Assembly (NCBI RefSeq): GCF_001411555.2
Contig: NW_023357374.1
Coordinates: 273,501-337,500 of the forward strand
Origin: Juglans regia
Taxonomy: Eukaryota > Streptophyta > Magnoliopsida > Fagales > Juglandaceae
Direction: 5' to 3'
Length of the DNA stretch: 64,000 nucleotides
Below, one piece after another: positions 46,880 through 58,860 of this stretch. The notes beneath the pieces were generated by a model. It was not told the origin of the DNA. It saw only the letters and a list, made by a program, of their open reading frames with translations, and did not search any database. The first letter of the stretch is position 1; the number at the start of each line of letters is the position of its first letter. The position numbers and the translations under genes were made by a program.

Positions 46880-47640
46880 GAAACGATTCCTTCCAACCAC
46901 AAATATCAGAATCAAGCAGCGTGACTCATTACAGACGATTGAAAACCGTCTAGCAAATTCTTTATTGGAATAAGCGGTCGATTCCAGTGCTGTCAGTAAT
47001 CACTTCCACCGTTCACCATACAAAAGTTGGGTCAGAGTTGGGATTACCATTCTAATGATTCTGTTTGAGTGATATTTTATCATAAAATTTTATTAATTTA
47101 TTTAAATTTTATGAAAATTGTATGAACAACTCTTTTAAAAGAAAAATTGTATGAACATTGGACATTGCTTTGATTTACGGATCCTTTGGTTATAGAGGTG
47201 GTGAGATAATCTCATATTATCTCATATAATTTTAATTAATAATTTTATTATTATTTATAAATTATTTCAATTCATCTCATCTTACAATTATATTAATAAT
47301 AAAAATAAAATTGAAACTACGTGGAAATCCATCACAGTAATTTATTAGTGTGTAAATTACTTTCGAATTATAATCTTTAGTAAATGAGAGATCTCTCCGT
47401 AAATATATAAATTTGGAGAAAAATTTTGATTTTTTGGTAGAATAGTCAACTAAGTAGATATAAAATATTGGTTAGTTATGAGAAGAGTAAGAAGTATCAT
47501 TGAAGTTTTTTTTTTTTTCCTTCCGTCCTTTGTCATGTTAACGGAGTTTTAAATTAGGACCAGTGTAAAGTTCATTTGAAGTTATATTAAACCCAAGACA
47601 GTAGGTTACAATTCTTTTCTCAGTTTCTCCTAGTGGGAAA
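46880..47640. other. FRO upstream flank, no gene; possible MITE end
   Basis: No coding sequence is seen. GGATCCTTTGGTTATAGAGG at 47179, followed by AGATAATCTCATATTATCTC, has the look of one end of a short DNA element, but no matching second end is visible. The rest is AT-rich and leads to a GGGG tract at 47642-47657. Confidence 0.45.
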
Positions 47641-47658
47641 TTGGGGGGAGGGGGGGCG

Positions 47659-47694
47659 TTCCCACCACCTTTCCGTTGGGAAAGGTGGTGGGAA
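47659..47694. other. perfect 16-bp hairpin at the left end of the Tat fragment
   Basis: TTCCCACCACCTTTCC is followed by the loop GTTG and then the exact reverse complement GGAAAGGTGGTGGGAA. A run of G precedes it. It marks the join between FRO-flank sequence and gypsy integrase coding. A snap-back repair product or a transcript hairpin are both possible. Confidence 0.8.
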
Positions 47695-47699
47695 GAGGT

Positions 47700-48557
47700 T
47701 ACGTACGTTCAAGGTGAGTAGACTTGGTAGGTCATATGCCTCTAGTAAAGGAGGAACCAAATTCATCATTATAACTATCAACTACTTTACAAAGTGGGCA
47801 GAAGCTGAGGTGATAGCTACAATAACTGCTCAAAGCAAAACAAAGTTCTTATGGAAGACAGTAATATGCACGTTCGGGATACCTCAATGTATCGTTTCTA
47901 ATAACGGGAGGCAATTCGACTCTGAACATTATCGTCAATGGTGTGCAGAGCTAGGAATCAAGGTCAAGTACTCTTCCCCAAACCATCTCCAAGCAAACAG
48001 ATAAGTGGAAGCAACTAATAAAACCATAATGGGAATACTAAAAAAGAAGATAGGCAACAAAAATGGACTATGAGCCAACGAGCTCCCAAAAATTTTGTGG
48101 GCTTACAAAACCATAGCAAAAACCTCAACAGGCCAAACACCTTTTGCCCTAGCCTATGGAAGTGAGGCGATGGTGCCAATAGAGATCGGGTTACCAAGCA
48201 CCAGAAGAAGAAACTTTGATCCAGAAGTAAACATAACAGGGTTAGAAGAAAACCTAGACTTGTTCTGTTAGAGGAGTTAAGGGCATATGCAGAAGTCAGA
48301 GTTGCAGCTTCTAAGAAGAAGGCAGAGCAATACTTCAACAAACGAGTGAGGCCCAGGTCATTCAAAGCAGGTGACTTAGTGCTGAAGGAAACCGGCGTGA
48401 CCTCGGGAGAAGAAGGGAAATTAGGCCCTCGGGGGAAGGGACCTTACGTTGTAGTGGCAAGCCACAGGCCGGGGACTTACCACCACAAGGATGCCACAGG
48501 ACCCCAGCTACCTTACCCATGGAACGCAGAGCACCTACGAAAGTACTACATTTAAAG
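47700..48557 (+). pseudogene. Tat-type gypsy integrase C-terminal part (broken)
   Basis: Plus-strand text: GGTKFIIITINYFTKWAEAE, then TFGIPQCIVSNNGRQFDSEH, YSSPNHLQAN, VEATNKTIMGILKKK, LWAYKTIAKTSTGQTPFALA and YGSEAMVPIEIGLPS. It ends PYPWNAEHLRKYYI. This wording is typical of the Tat lineage (Retand/Ogre relatives). The second catalytic Asp is Asn (VSNNGRQF for VSDNGRQF). Stops lie near 48002 and 48072, and a frameshift near 48268. Upstream pol is missing; the fragment begins at the hairpin at 47694. Confidence 0.88.
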
Positions 48558-49232
48558 GAAATATATGTAATTTTCTTTTATTTCATTTGTTAATTTACAT
48601 ATGAATATCACTTTCAATAAATGCCGGCACGTTTTGTCCACCCTTTCCTTTGTTTTTTTCCTTTTGGCTTTTCAATAAGTATTCAAGATTTGAATAAAAT
48701 AAGGAAAAGGCGACATGGTCATGGAACTTTCCCACTAACCTAAAACCTTAAAGGTTAAAACAGTAGAGGAAATCTTCCGTTAACACCTTCTGGCCATAAG
48801 GCGACGTGGTCGAGGAACTCTCCCACGAGCCTAAAAACTTAAAGGTTGAAACGGTTGAGGAAATCTCCCATAAACACCTCCACGCCAAAAGGAGATGTGA
48901 TCGAGGAATTCTCCCGTGAGCCTAAAAACCTAAAGGTTAAAACAATCTTGAAATTTCCCGTTGACGCCTTCTCGCCAGCAGGCGACATGATCGAGGAACT
49001 CTCCCACTAGCCCTAAAGGGTTAAAGGAGTTCAAGAGAAGCTCCTACTGATAGATGATGTAACACTCACAATCAAGAGCAACATAAGGCCAATACATAAG
49101 GAACGAATAGCATGGATTGATATCATGATGCAGAAGTAGCAATGAACATTTCACAGCCAACAAAAAAAGTTCAAAAGCCTAAAAAAAGGGCTTATAAAAG
49201 TCCAATATGTAAAGAGAGAGAGAGAGAGAGAG
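48558..49232 (+). repeat. Tat 3' region with 91-bp tandem repeats, split by Athila
   Basis: Units begin GGCGACATGGTCATGGAACT at 48709 and recur at 48800, 48891 and 48981 (spacing 91, 91, 90). Each holds CTCTCCCACGAGCCTAAAA and AAAGGTTGAAACGG. The last unit ends near 49055. Tandem arrays after pol are common in Tat/Ogre elements. The region ends in (GA)n at 49213-49232, where Athila F inserted. Confidence 0.9.
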
Positions 49233-50616
49233 TGATGAGTGTACGAAAGTGCACTCTAAATACCCTATTACTAGACTAAAATGCTAAAATGTTAATAGAA
49301 ATCATTGGAATTAATGGGTATTCTTGAATTGAGTTTCTATTTACTTTAGGATACTCCTAAACAGATTTTTATGTTTAATTTTAGAGTATATAAAAGAGCA
49401 AGTCTAAACCCATTCAAATTCAAAGGACTTTCAAGTGGGCAAGACGTTGGAACAACCTAAGAACTTTCAACGAGTGTAGGACTCTTTAAATAAGGATAAT
49501 GATGGAGTTTGAGAGTAATTCGGATCAGAGTCCAAAATGCACTAGGAGATAGAATTGACACACTTTATTATTTTAATTATAACTTTCCATTCAGATATCG
49601 GATTGATGTGATTCTTGATGTGTTAGAAAGCTATCTTAAGGGCTACAAGTTGTCTCTAATAAAGATTTCCAAATTCAAAATCCTGAAGTGCATACGTGGC
49701 TGCCAAGTTGAGTCCTAAAATTTAGGCATTTTGTGTGCGGGAATATGAAGACATTAGGGTTTCTTTCCTACCCTATTTAAGCACATCATTAGCACAAAAT
49801 TGAGAGTGGAGAAAAGGGGAGAAGACTCAGTTTGAAAGAGGAATATCTGAAATTAATTTCCATGGCAGCTGTTTGCTCTATTTTTCTCTTGAGATTTTTG
49901 TTGTCCATTACATTTATGGGTAACTAAATTCTCAAGTAGGGGTAGGGATGAACTTACACAGTAGATGGTATTATTAATTTATCTTTAATTTATGTATTTG
50001 ATTTTCAATTACTAAAACTCTTTTGTTTTATCATTCTCAATTCATTGTTGATGTTTTCTTCTCCGAATAATCATAGAATTTATTATGTTTATAGATTCAG
50101 TCATGCTTTTCTTTTGAATGGATTGACTCTTTGACTATGTTTGGATCAATTATTTTTCTATATTGATTTAATTTTTGTTGCAATATCGCTTCCTGAGTAT
50201 ATTGTCGTCATTGGATTTTCTCAATAGTGATAATAATTTACGTATTTTAAAAGTGGTGAATGATTTTTCAAAGTGTTACATTTGGTTAATCTTGGTTTAT
50301 AAATATATACCTTCCGATTGGGAGTTTTGAGAATTGAGTTCTCAATTGAGTTATTCAATGAATTAAGAGTAATTAAAATGCCAGATTTGTACAAGGGATT
50401 CCCGACGCTTTACTGTTTATCAAATTTGAGTACTTTTTCTATTAGTCACTTTGTTTCACTTTAATTGCATTTAAAATAATCTTTGTTCTCCATTAATCAT
50501 TTAACATTTTTCTTTAGTTTCTTTGTTCCTTCTACTCTTCTTTTAATTTGTCTGTCTATCGAATCGACACCCCAAAAATGTGCTACAACTACCGCATTAT
50601 TCTTTGGGTGTAATCA
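49233..50616 (+). repeat. 5' LTR of Athila F
   Basis: It is 1384 bp from TGATGAGTGTACGAAAG to GGGTGTAATCA. It is collinear with the 3' LTR at 57479, with scattered substitutions and short indels. TATATAAAAGAG at about 49386 is a likely TATA box. Confidence 0.95.
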
Positions 50617-50621
50617 AATTT

Positions 50622-50639
50622 TGGCGCCGTTGCCGGGGA
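50622..50639 (+). promoter_or_regulatory. primer-binding site of Athila F (tRNA-Asp type)
   Basis: TGGCGCCGTTGCCGGGGA starts 5 bases after the LTR. It is the complement of the 3' end of tRNA-Asp, the known primer of Athila elements, and supports the lineage call. Confidence 0.92.
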
Positions 50640-50720
50640 GACAGTAGAAGAATTGCTAGATAAGTTTTTATTTCAGCAGTTTGTAAAGGCGGTAACTCAA
50701 TTCTCTCTTTTAGCTTATTC

Positions 50721-50721
<1 letters not shown>

Positions 50722-50757
<36 letters not shown>
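50722..50757. repeat. (ATT)n microsatellite
   Basis: About twelve ATT units lie in the leader of Athila F, between primer site and gag. The poly-Ile open frames here are artefacts of the repeat. Confidence 0.95.
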
Positions 50758-50914
50758 TTATTTCCTTTCATACTATTTTTAGTTTTTAGTATTTTGTTAC
50801 CTTGCAAGCACAGATATAGAGACACCTTGGGTAGATTTGCTTGTAGGCCTGTGGAAGAGTCAGAATCAAGCTTTTTAAAATCATTTATTTGACAATCCAT
50901 CTAGTCCCGAAAAA

Positions 50915-52790
50915 ATGAGTGAACACGAGGATCAACCCATTATAACTCTTCATGATTGCCTCCACCCTACACGCACAACTACACCATCATGCTTCATGTT
51001 TCCAGCTAATACTCGACAACTGGATTTTAAAACAAGGATAATACAGTTACTCCCTACTTTTCATGGCTTAGAAAATTAAAACCCATATGTGCACATTAGG
51101 GAGTTTGAGGAAGTAGTTGCAACTTTTTATAGTCAAAATGCAACTAATGATGTTGTGAGACTTAAGTTCTTTCCTTTCTCTTTGAAAGATAGAGCTAAGA
51201 GTTGGCTATACTCACTGAGACCCAGATCTATTGGGTCATGGAGTAAGATGACTCAGGTCTTCTTTAATAAATACTTTCCCTAACATAAGACCAATGCTTT
51301 AAAAAGGCAAATCTCCACCTTTGCATAAAAGGACAGTGAGATTTTGTATCAGTCTTGGGAGAGATTTAAGGAGTTATTGAGTATGTGTCCTCACCATGGG
51401 TACGAGAATTGATGCTTAGTGAGCTATTTTTATGAGGGAATTATACCTAGAGAGCGCCAATTTGTGGAGATGATTTGTAATGGTGAGTTCTTACATAAAG
51501 ATCCTGATGAGGCCATAGAATACCTTAATGAGCTTGCTGAAAAAGTTCAAACTTGGATTGGACCTAGTGCTACTGAAAGCACAAATAGGTCACAACCTGC
51601 AGGAAACCCAAATAGTGGTGGAATTTACCATCTCAGGGAAGAGGATAGCCTAAAGGCTAAGGTTGAGATGCTCATTAGGGAGCTAGATGTGTTAAAGACT
51701 AAGGACTTAAAGCCAACACAGGTGGCTAATCATGCAGAGTCTTTTGGACCATATTTTGTGTGTGGCGGGATAGATCACCTCGCCCAAGAGTGTCTCACAT
51801 TTGCTGAGATGAGAGGGATGTATGAGGAACAATGTAATACCTTAGGTATGTACAAAAAGCTTTTTACACCTTATTCCGATACCTATAATCCGGGGTGGCG
51901 CAATCACCCCAATTTTAGCTAGAAGTCTAAAAACTAGCCACCTACACAACCCCTGAGATCATACCCTGCACCATATCATTCGCCTTCATCTTCTAGGAAT
52001 CCTTTAGAAGACACTTTGCATGCTTTTATTGAGGCACAAGGTAAGACTAACCAAAAGTTTAAATCTTTGATTACGCAGGTTGTTGAAGAAAATAAGGAGA
52101 TCAATAGCCAAGTGTCTAAATTGATGAGCTCCTTGAGTGTGAATGAGCGTGGCAAGTTCCCTTCTCAAACTCAATCCATACCCCAAGGTCAACATATGGC
52201 TCAAGGAAATTTGAAGGAGGTCAATGCCATTGTGACACAAAGAGGTAAGTCCTCACACATCCCAACAACTGATAAGCCAGAGGATGCTGATGAGGAACAA
52301 AGCAAGGATACTGCTGAGTTGCCCAAAGAAGCCGAGGTAATCAAGAGCCTAGTTAAGGTACCATTTCCTCAAGCTTTAAAATCTGGTATGTGAACTTTGG
52401 ATTCTAGCAATGAAATCTTGGAGAACCTCAGGCAAGTAAAGATCAATCTTCCTCTTTTGCATGTTATTAAACAAGTTCCTACTAATGCAAAAGTTCTCAA
52501 AGATTTGTGTACAGTTAAAAGGAAGCACCATGTTAAGAAGACAACATTTCTAACAGAGCAAGTTAGTGCTCTAATTGAGCAGCGAATTCCTCCTAAGTAT
52601 ATGGATCCTGGTTGTCCCACCATTGCATGTAATATTGAGAATCATGAGTTTGGGCAAGCGCTGCTAGATTTAGGAGCTAGTGTAAATTTGATGCCTATTA
52701 CATTTATTTGCAGCTTGGTTTTGGTGAAATTAAGCCTACTTCTATTATGCTTCAATTGGCTGACCGTTCAGTTAAGAAACGAAGAGGGAT
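50915..52790 (+). pseudogene. Athila gag and protease (stops)
   Basis: From the ATG at 50915 (MSEHEDQPIITLHD) gag reads RLKFFPFSLKDRAKSWLYSL, then SWERFKELLSMCPHHGYEN and YFYEGIIPRERQFVEM. In-frame stops lie at about 51077, 51281, 51326 and 51410. A finger-like CGGIDHLAQEC follows near 51760. The linker (SQVSKLMSSLSVNERGKFPS) leads to a stop near 52391 and to the protease (PPKYMDPGCPTIACNI, ALLDLGASVNLMP, near 52660). A frame change follows at about 52700. The order and text are typical of Athila gag-pro. Confidence 0.9.
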
Positions 52791-52833
52791 AGTTGAGGAT
52801 GTTTTGATCCAAATTGACAAGTTCTACTACCCT

Positions 52834-55041
52834 TAGGGGTGTACATTTAAGCCGCTTACCCGACCCGACCCGAAACTTCCGAATTACCCGACCCGAAACG
52901 AACGGTTGCGGAACGGAAGACACCCGTTTGATTTCTGAATTAAGTCGGCTAAATCGGTTAATACCCGATAACCGAACGATGCCGTTTTTCTTCTATCAAA
53001 ATTTAAAAACACGTCTTCTTCCACACGCTAGCCCTCTCGCACTCTGCCCTCTCACAGACTCTTCTCGCATTCTGCCCTCTCACAGACGCTTCTCGCATTC
53101 TGCCCTCTCACAGACGCTTCTCGCACTCAGCCCCTTCTCGCACTCAGCCTCAGCTCGCACTCAGCTCCTTCTCGCACTCAGCCTCAGCTCGCACTCAGCT
53201 CCTCCTTCTTGCACTCAGCCTCAGCTCGCACTCAGCTCCTCCTTCTTGCACTCAGCCTCAGCTCGCACTCAGCTCCTTCTCGCACTCAGCCTCTTGCAGT
53301 CTCAGCCCTCTCAATTCTCACTCTCGGTGTCTCAATCTCTCTCTCGGACAGAAGGTATGAATGATTTGAACCCTAGGGTTCTTGAGTTTGGGTTTATTTT
53401 GCTTTTTGAACTTTTGGGTATTATGGGTTTCCGATTTATCTATTTTAGTTTTTGGTCTCCTTAGTTTGAATTAGTTCTTGATACGCACTTTGGATGTTGT
53501 TGAGTTTGTTGGTTACCCATAATAGAATTACCCATAATAGAATCATGAGCATTTGTTTTTGGGTAAGTAGAAATCATGAAAACCTATACATGACGGGCTC
53601 TCAACTTCAGAGAATAAGGTGTGAGTAGGTAACTGTGTTTATCAAACCCACAATGCATGAAAAAATCTCAAACCCAACCCTAAAATATTTTTCACTTAGG
53701 AAGATTTTTAGCAGGGCACGTATGGCCCCCTAAATATTACAATTGATTATGGCCGTATAAATTATTGTATTGTGGGATATAAAGTGAAATTGAGGAAGAT
53801 TTGATGACTGGTGTATAGACCAAACTTTAATTTATAGAATTTTTCCTGACATGATTAGTTTGGTGAATGATGATTTAATATCATCATGCAGGAATGGGTT
53901 TAGAATTTTAAGCTTATAAGATTAGGCAAACCAATATACTGGCCTTGCTTTGGCTGGCTTAGTTTAGCTTAAGCTGGGATGTTTTTGTGGTCTTTTTTCT
54001 TATCCCTGAAATATTTTATTGCGAATCAACTAAAAAAAAATAGCCTTGTAGTGGACTGATGACTGGTGTATTTTGCTTTGAGGTAATAGAATTCCATTCT
54101 TACCATTGTAGTTTCTCCAATTTTTGTTATACTTGCCTTGGTAATAAACACATGATCACAAAGTTTCTGTTTCGTTTATTTAACCAGCTTTGAGAAAGGT
54201 TCAAGCCTATTAGAAGTTGTTCTGTGCTAGGCTAATTAAGGTGTTAGTGTTATAGTTTTTTATTGATACGCATTTTTTTTTTCATGTAGAAATGATGATG
54301 AATATTTTGAATGAGGCCGATTGAAGATGACTTGAATTTTCCTTACTAACTCACGGTAATTATTAAAATTCCTTATTTGATTTTATGGAGGTGCAAATAT
54401 AACTCAAAGATTGATTTTTTATTGGATTCATGCAATTTTTACTGGAGGAAGATGATACTTGGGAGGCTTGGCTCAATGTTGATGCTTCTGGTTTTTCTAG
54501 TGTTATTGATTTAGTTAGAAATGAAATTAAGTTGTGATAGCAGAGCCCACACACTAATGATAGCAGAGCACTTATGGAATTAGTGTTTGTTTTATGAGTA
54601 AGTCTTTTGGGTTCTGATTTTGAATGCCATTGTCTTTTGGGTTCTTATTTTGTATCATATTCATTCTACAAATGTCTACTCGTTTAAAGTGCATTTTAAT
54701 TTTATTTGTTGTAGTGAGGAAAATGTGGAGGTGCGAATATATCAGAATCCATATGCTTCATGTACATGGTTGGAAACCAAGAACCAAAAATCCAGAAGTT
54801 AAATTGTAGGATAAATGCTTGCCAAGCACTTGACCCAGAAAACAAAAATCTGTGTTCCAATGTTTTTTTTAAAATAATAATAATAATAATAATAATAAAA
54901 TTCGGGTAATCGGGTAAATTCTGAAAAAAAAATCAATTCGGTTAAACGGGTATCATGCCCGGGTCGGGTAATCGGGCAGTGCGATCGGGTCGGGCCGGAA
55001 CAGTAACTTCGGGTCGGATCGGGTCGGGTTGAACAGTCCTA
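52834..55041. mobile_element. non-autonomous hAT element in Athila F
   Basis: The ends are TAGGGGTGTACA and, reversed, TAGGACTGTTCA. ACTACCCT, 8 bases, is duplicated at 52826-52833 and 55042-55049. An 8-bp duplication and TAGGG-type ends define hAT. Near both ends are clusters of CCCGACCCG / CGGGTCGGGT, common subterminal repeats of plant hAT. Removing the element and one target copy restores the Athila frame before FLILDTQSV. There is no transposase. The interior has a CT-rich repeat tract (53030-53310), ordinary AT-rich sequence and (TAA)n at 54874-54898. Confidence 0.9.
53030..53310 (+). repeat. CT-rich tandem repeats inside the hAT element
   Basis: Three units of GCATTCTGCCCTCTCACAGA-type sequence (about 30 bp) are followed by about six units of CGCACTCAGCCTCAGCTCGC-type sequence (roughly 30-38 bp, variable). 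The open frame here (LALSLSSHSA repeats) follows from the repeat and has no recognised domain. The tract ends near GACAGAAGGTATGAATG at 53347, which looks like an exon-intron join, so a captured 5' UTR is possible. Confidence 0.8.
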
Positions 55042-55466
55042 ACTACCCTGTTGATTTTTTAATTTTGGATACTCAGTCGGTTGTTGACTCTGACTCTAAG
55101 ATTCCTCTTATATTAGGTAGACATTTCCTTGCTACGGCTAATGCACTTATAAACTGCAGGAATGAGCTAATGCAACTATCTTTTGGAAACATGACCATGG
55201 AGGTCAACATTTTTCACATCAATAATCAGTCCAAGGAAGATGATGAGTGCCACCAAACAAAAATGATTGAGACACTCGTAGACAAGGGAGTTCACACAAC
55301 TCATGATTCTAATTCTCCTGAATATTTTCTTGTTAATTCTGAGTTTAATATTATGAATAATTCATCTAATGTTGTTGATGTTTGTGCTATTTTTTATGAA
55401 CCTCAGGATTATGGCCCACATATTTGGCAATTGAAATTAGAGGAGTTGTCTAAGAAAAAGGAATGA
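55042..55466 (+). pseudogene. Athila protease end and pre-RT linker
   Basis: Text after the hAT insert: FLILDTQSVVDSDSKIPLIL, then ATANALINCRNELMQLSF and GNMTMEVNIFHI, the known end of the Athila protease, then an acidic linker to LKLEELSKKKE. The frame stops at 55464-55466. In complete Athila elements RT would follow. Confidence 0.87.
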
Positions 55467-55791
55467 GAAATATTGCTTATGAGAACTCTAAAATCTATAA
55501 GGCTAAAACGAAAGCATTTCATGATAAAAATATTGGTAGGAAGACGTTTAAGCCTAATGACCTAGTATTCTTATATGATTCTAGACTCTATAAGCACCCA
55601 GGAAAATTTAGGTCTAGGTGAATCGGCCCGTTTGTAGTGAAGAATGTTTTTACAAATGGGGTGGTAGAAATAAAAGATTCTAAGGATGGTCAGATTTTTA
55701 AAGTAAATGGTCAATGCCTTAAAGTATTAATTGATAGACAAGTTCCGGAAGTGGAAGACATTCCACTTGTGGATCCGGTCTATCAACCTTG
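55467..55791 (+). pseudogene. Athila integrase C-terminal tail after a deletion
   Basis: The frame starting at the ATG at 55463 reads IAYENSKIYKAKTKAFHD, then FKPNDLVFLYDSRLYKHPGK, IGPFVVKNVFTNGVVEIKD and FKVNGQCLKVL, the conserved end of Athila integrase. One TGG to TGA stop is at about 55619. Because the linker before RT lies only a few bases upstream, RT, RNase H and most of integrase are deleted at about 55460. Confidence 0.87.
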
Positions 55792-57478
55792 ACCACACCA
55801 CACAGGTATGTTTTTCTTTATTTTTTTTGTTTTATTTTTGTTTTCTCTTATTTTCTTTCTTTTCCTTTTTGTTTGTTGTTGTTTTCTTTGTTTTTGTTTA
55901 CAGGTTAGTTTCATTTTGTCATTTCAAGTTACCATCTTTGGTGCTTAACGAGCTACCCGCGTCACTCATCAGGTGTATTATACCCTTTTTAGTTATTCTC
56001 CATTCAAATTTAATTCTTAAACGTTGAGGACAATGGTTCATTTAAGTTGGGGGTGGTGGTGCAAATTCAGTATTGAAAATGCTAGTTGGAACTCTGTGGC
56101 ATATTTTCATGTGTCAAATTTTTTTTTTTTAATTTTGCATCACACGTGCATCATTTTCACATGTGTATTCATATTCTCATTTATAGTCATCTTCGTGAAT
56201 TCACCAAACCCACCATAATCATTTTTTGCTGAAGTATTCACAGAACCTTTAATGCACTCATTCAAGCTTTGTGGTAAGATGGTGGTTTGACACATGTAAC
56301 TAGAGAACCCTTTTGCTTAAGTATTAATGTGAGTTTTAGAGAGAATTGAGAGCCTACAAATGCAATAAAATGTGATAAGCATTCATTGATCTATTGAATT
56401 GGACACTTCTTTTGAGAATATCATTACATGGTTTGTGGTAAGATGGTGGATATACTTAGGATATGACGAAGGTCAACTTAGGATCAACGTTTGAGCCTTT
56501 CAAGCTAACTCTTTCCATCATAGACTCATAGTAGCCAAGTTTGAGCCAATAAACACATATAACATTTTCTTTTCATATGCCCACATGCATGCCTCTCCAC
56601 ATTGGAGTATAGCTTATATACTAATTTTTCCTGTCCTTGTTACTTCCAAGTGTATACTAGATATGGAATTCTTCTTTTTGAAATGAATAAAAAATAGAGA
56701 GAGAAAAAGTAGAAGAACATGAGTTACAAGGTGTTCAAGTGAGTGAGTTTTAAAGGCAAAAATACCAAAGTTAGGTAGAAATAGCAAAATACCAAGGTGA
56801 CATGTAATTGATCACCAAATTATAAAAAAAAATGAAAAACAATGAAAAAAAATGAAAAGGGAAAAGAAAAAGAAAAGAAAAAGAGACATTATTTGATGAT
56901 TTGAATGGTTGAAAAGTACATCAAGTGAGAAGTGTGGTCTACTGAAATATTTAATAAGATTCCCTTTATATGTATTTGAAATGTTTTGAATCCTTTTTCA
57001 TTTTTTTTCATATAGCCCCGAACCTAAGCCACGTTACAACCTTTTGTGTTGATCGTTCTGATCCTAAGTAAGCTTTTGGAAAGAATAGTTGAATTCTTAT
57101 TTGTTAGTGTTCCTATCATAAAATCAATATTTGCTTGTTGCTTGTTTAAATCTTTATGTGATTGTGTGTACACCATTTGTCAATTCTATAGAGAGAGCCC
57201 TTACACAAAACATTATTATACTCGTGAGTTATGGAATTGAACCTTTTGCTTGAGACGTTCTTGATGTTGCATGTGTCAAGGTTAGTGGTAAGATGGTTAT
57301 AGTTTGGAAAACACACACACTCTGTGAATTGCTATAAGTGGATTGATCTTGATGGGTTATTGCATTCCTTAGTTTGTTTTTTATATGTGAATTAGTGGCC
57401 TATTTTAGTGATTCTCATCTCTTTCATCTCTTTAGCATAGAAATTGCTAAGGACTAACAATAAGCAAGTTGGGGGGTG
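55792..57478 (+). other. Athila F 3' untranslated region
   Basis: No coding sequence is recognised. T-rich sequence at 55805-55910 yields hydrophobic false frames. AAGTTGGGGGTGG at 56043 and CAAGTTGGGGGGTG at 57465-57478 are polypurine-tract-like; the second directly adjoins the 3' LTR and is the functional candidate. The phrase GTGGTAAGATGGTG recurs at about 56271, 56433 and 57290. Confidence 0.8.
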
Positions 57479-58855
57479 TGCTGAGTGTATGAAAGTGCAC
57501 TCTAAATACCCTATTACTGGACTAAAATGCTAAAATGTTAATAGAAATTATTGGAATTAATGTGTATTCTTGAATTGAGTTTCTATTTACTTTGGGATAC
57601 TCCTAAGCAATTTTTTATGTTTAATTTCAAAGTATATAAAAGAGCAAGTCCAAACCCATTCAAATTCAAAAGACTTTCAAGTGGGCAAGACGTTGGAAAA
57701 ACCTAAGAACTTTCAACGAGTGTAGGACTTTTCAAATAAGGATAATGATGGGGTTTGAGAGTAATTCGGATCAAAGTCTAAAATGCACTAGGAGACAGAA
57801 TGGACATATTTTATTATTTTAATCATAACTTTTCGCTCAGATATCGGATTGATGCGATTCTTAAGGTGTTAGAAATCTATCTTAAAGGGCTACAAGTTGT
57901 CGCTAATAAGGATTTCCAAATTTGTACTCCTGAAGTGCATACGTGACTGTCAAGTTGAGTCTTAAAATTTAGTCTATTTTGTGTGCGAAAATATGAAGAC
58001 ATTAGGGTTTCTTTCCTACCCTATTTAAGCACATCATTAGCACGAAATTGAGAGTGGAGAAGAGGGAAGATGACTCAATTTGAAGGAGAAAGATTTGAAA
58101 TTAATTTCCATGGCCGCCGTTTGCTCCATTTTTCTCTTGAGATTTTTGTTATCCATTACATTTATGGGTAACTAAATTCTCAAGTAGGGGTAGGAATGAA
58201 CTTGCACAGTAGATGGTATTATTAATTTATCTTTAATTTATGTATTTGATTTTCAATTACTAAAACTCTTTTGTTTTATCATTCTCAATTCATTGTTGAT
58301 GTTTTCTTCTCCGAATAATCATAGAATTTATTCTGTTTATAGATTCAGTCATGCTTTTTCTATTGAATGGATTGACTTTTTGATTATGTTTGGATCAACT
58401 ATTTTTCTATATTGATTTAATTATTTGCTACAATATCGCTTCCTGAGTATATTGTCGTCGTTGGATTTTCTCAATAGTGATAATAATTTACGTATTTTAA
58501 AAGTGGTGAATGATTTTTCAAAGGGTTACATTTGGTTTAATCTTGGTTTATAAATCTATACCTTTCGATTGGGAATTTTAATAATTGAGTTATTCAATGA
58601 ATTAAGAGTAATTAAAATACCAGATTTGTGTAAGGGGTTCCCGACGCTTTACTGTTTCTCAAATTTGAGTACTTTTTTTATTAGTCACTTTGCTTCACTT
58701 TAATTGCATTTAAAATAATCTTTGTTCTCCATTAATCATTTAACATTTTTCTTTAGTTTCTTTGTTCCTTCTACTCTTCTTTTAATTTGTCTCTCTGTGG
58801 AATCGACACCCCAAATATGTGCTACAACTACCGCGTTATTCTTTCGGCTTAATCA
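57479..58855 (+). repeat. 3' LTR of Athila F
   Basis: It is 1377 bp, from TGCTGAGTGTATGAAAG to CGGCTTAATCA, and matches the 5' LTR along its length. Confidence 0.95.
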
Positions 58856-58860
58856 GAGAG

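Larger units (their letters stand above)
49233..58855 (+). mobile_element. Athila-type element F, large internal deletion, with hAT insert
   Basis: LTRs (49233-50616 and 57479-58855) start TGATGAG/TGCTGAG and end TAATCA. The target GAGAG occurs at 49228-49232 and 58856-58860; it lies in a GA tract, so the match alone is weaker proof, but the TG...CA ends agree. The tRNA-Asp primer site, gag and protease are typical of Athila. RT, RNase H and the integrase core are missing: the coding jumps at about 55460 from the linker before RT to the integrase tail. It is a non-autonomous deletion derivative, also broken by stops and by a hAT element. Confidence 0.93.

Noticed and set aside
52814..53464. 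216-codon frame in the hAT element as a protein
   Set aside because: It begins in Athila coding sequence and is made largely of CT-rich tandem repeats.
55731..56218. Hydrophobic frames as an envelope-like gene of Athila F
   Set aside because: They arise from T-rich untranslated sequence with no signal peptide or conserved text, and one starts inside the integrase tail.
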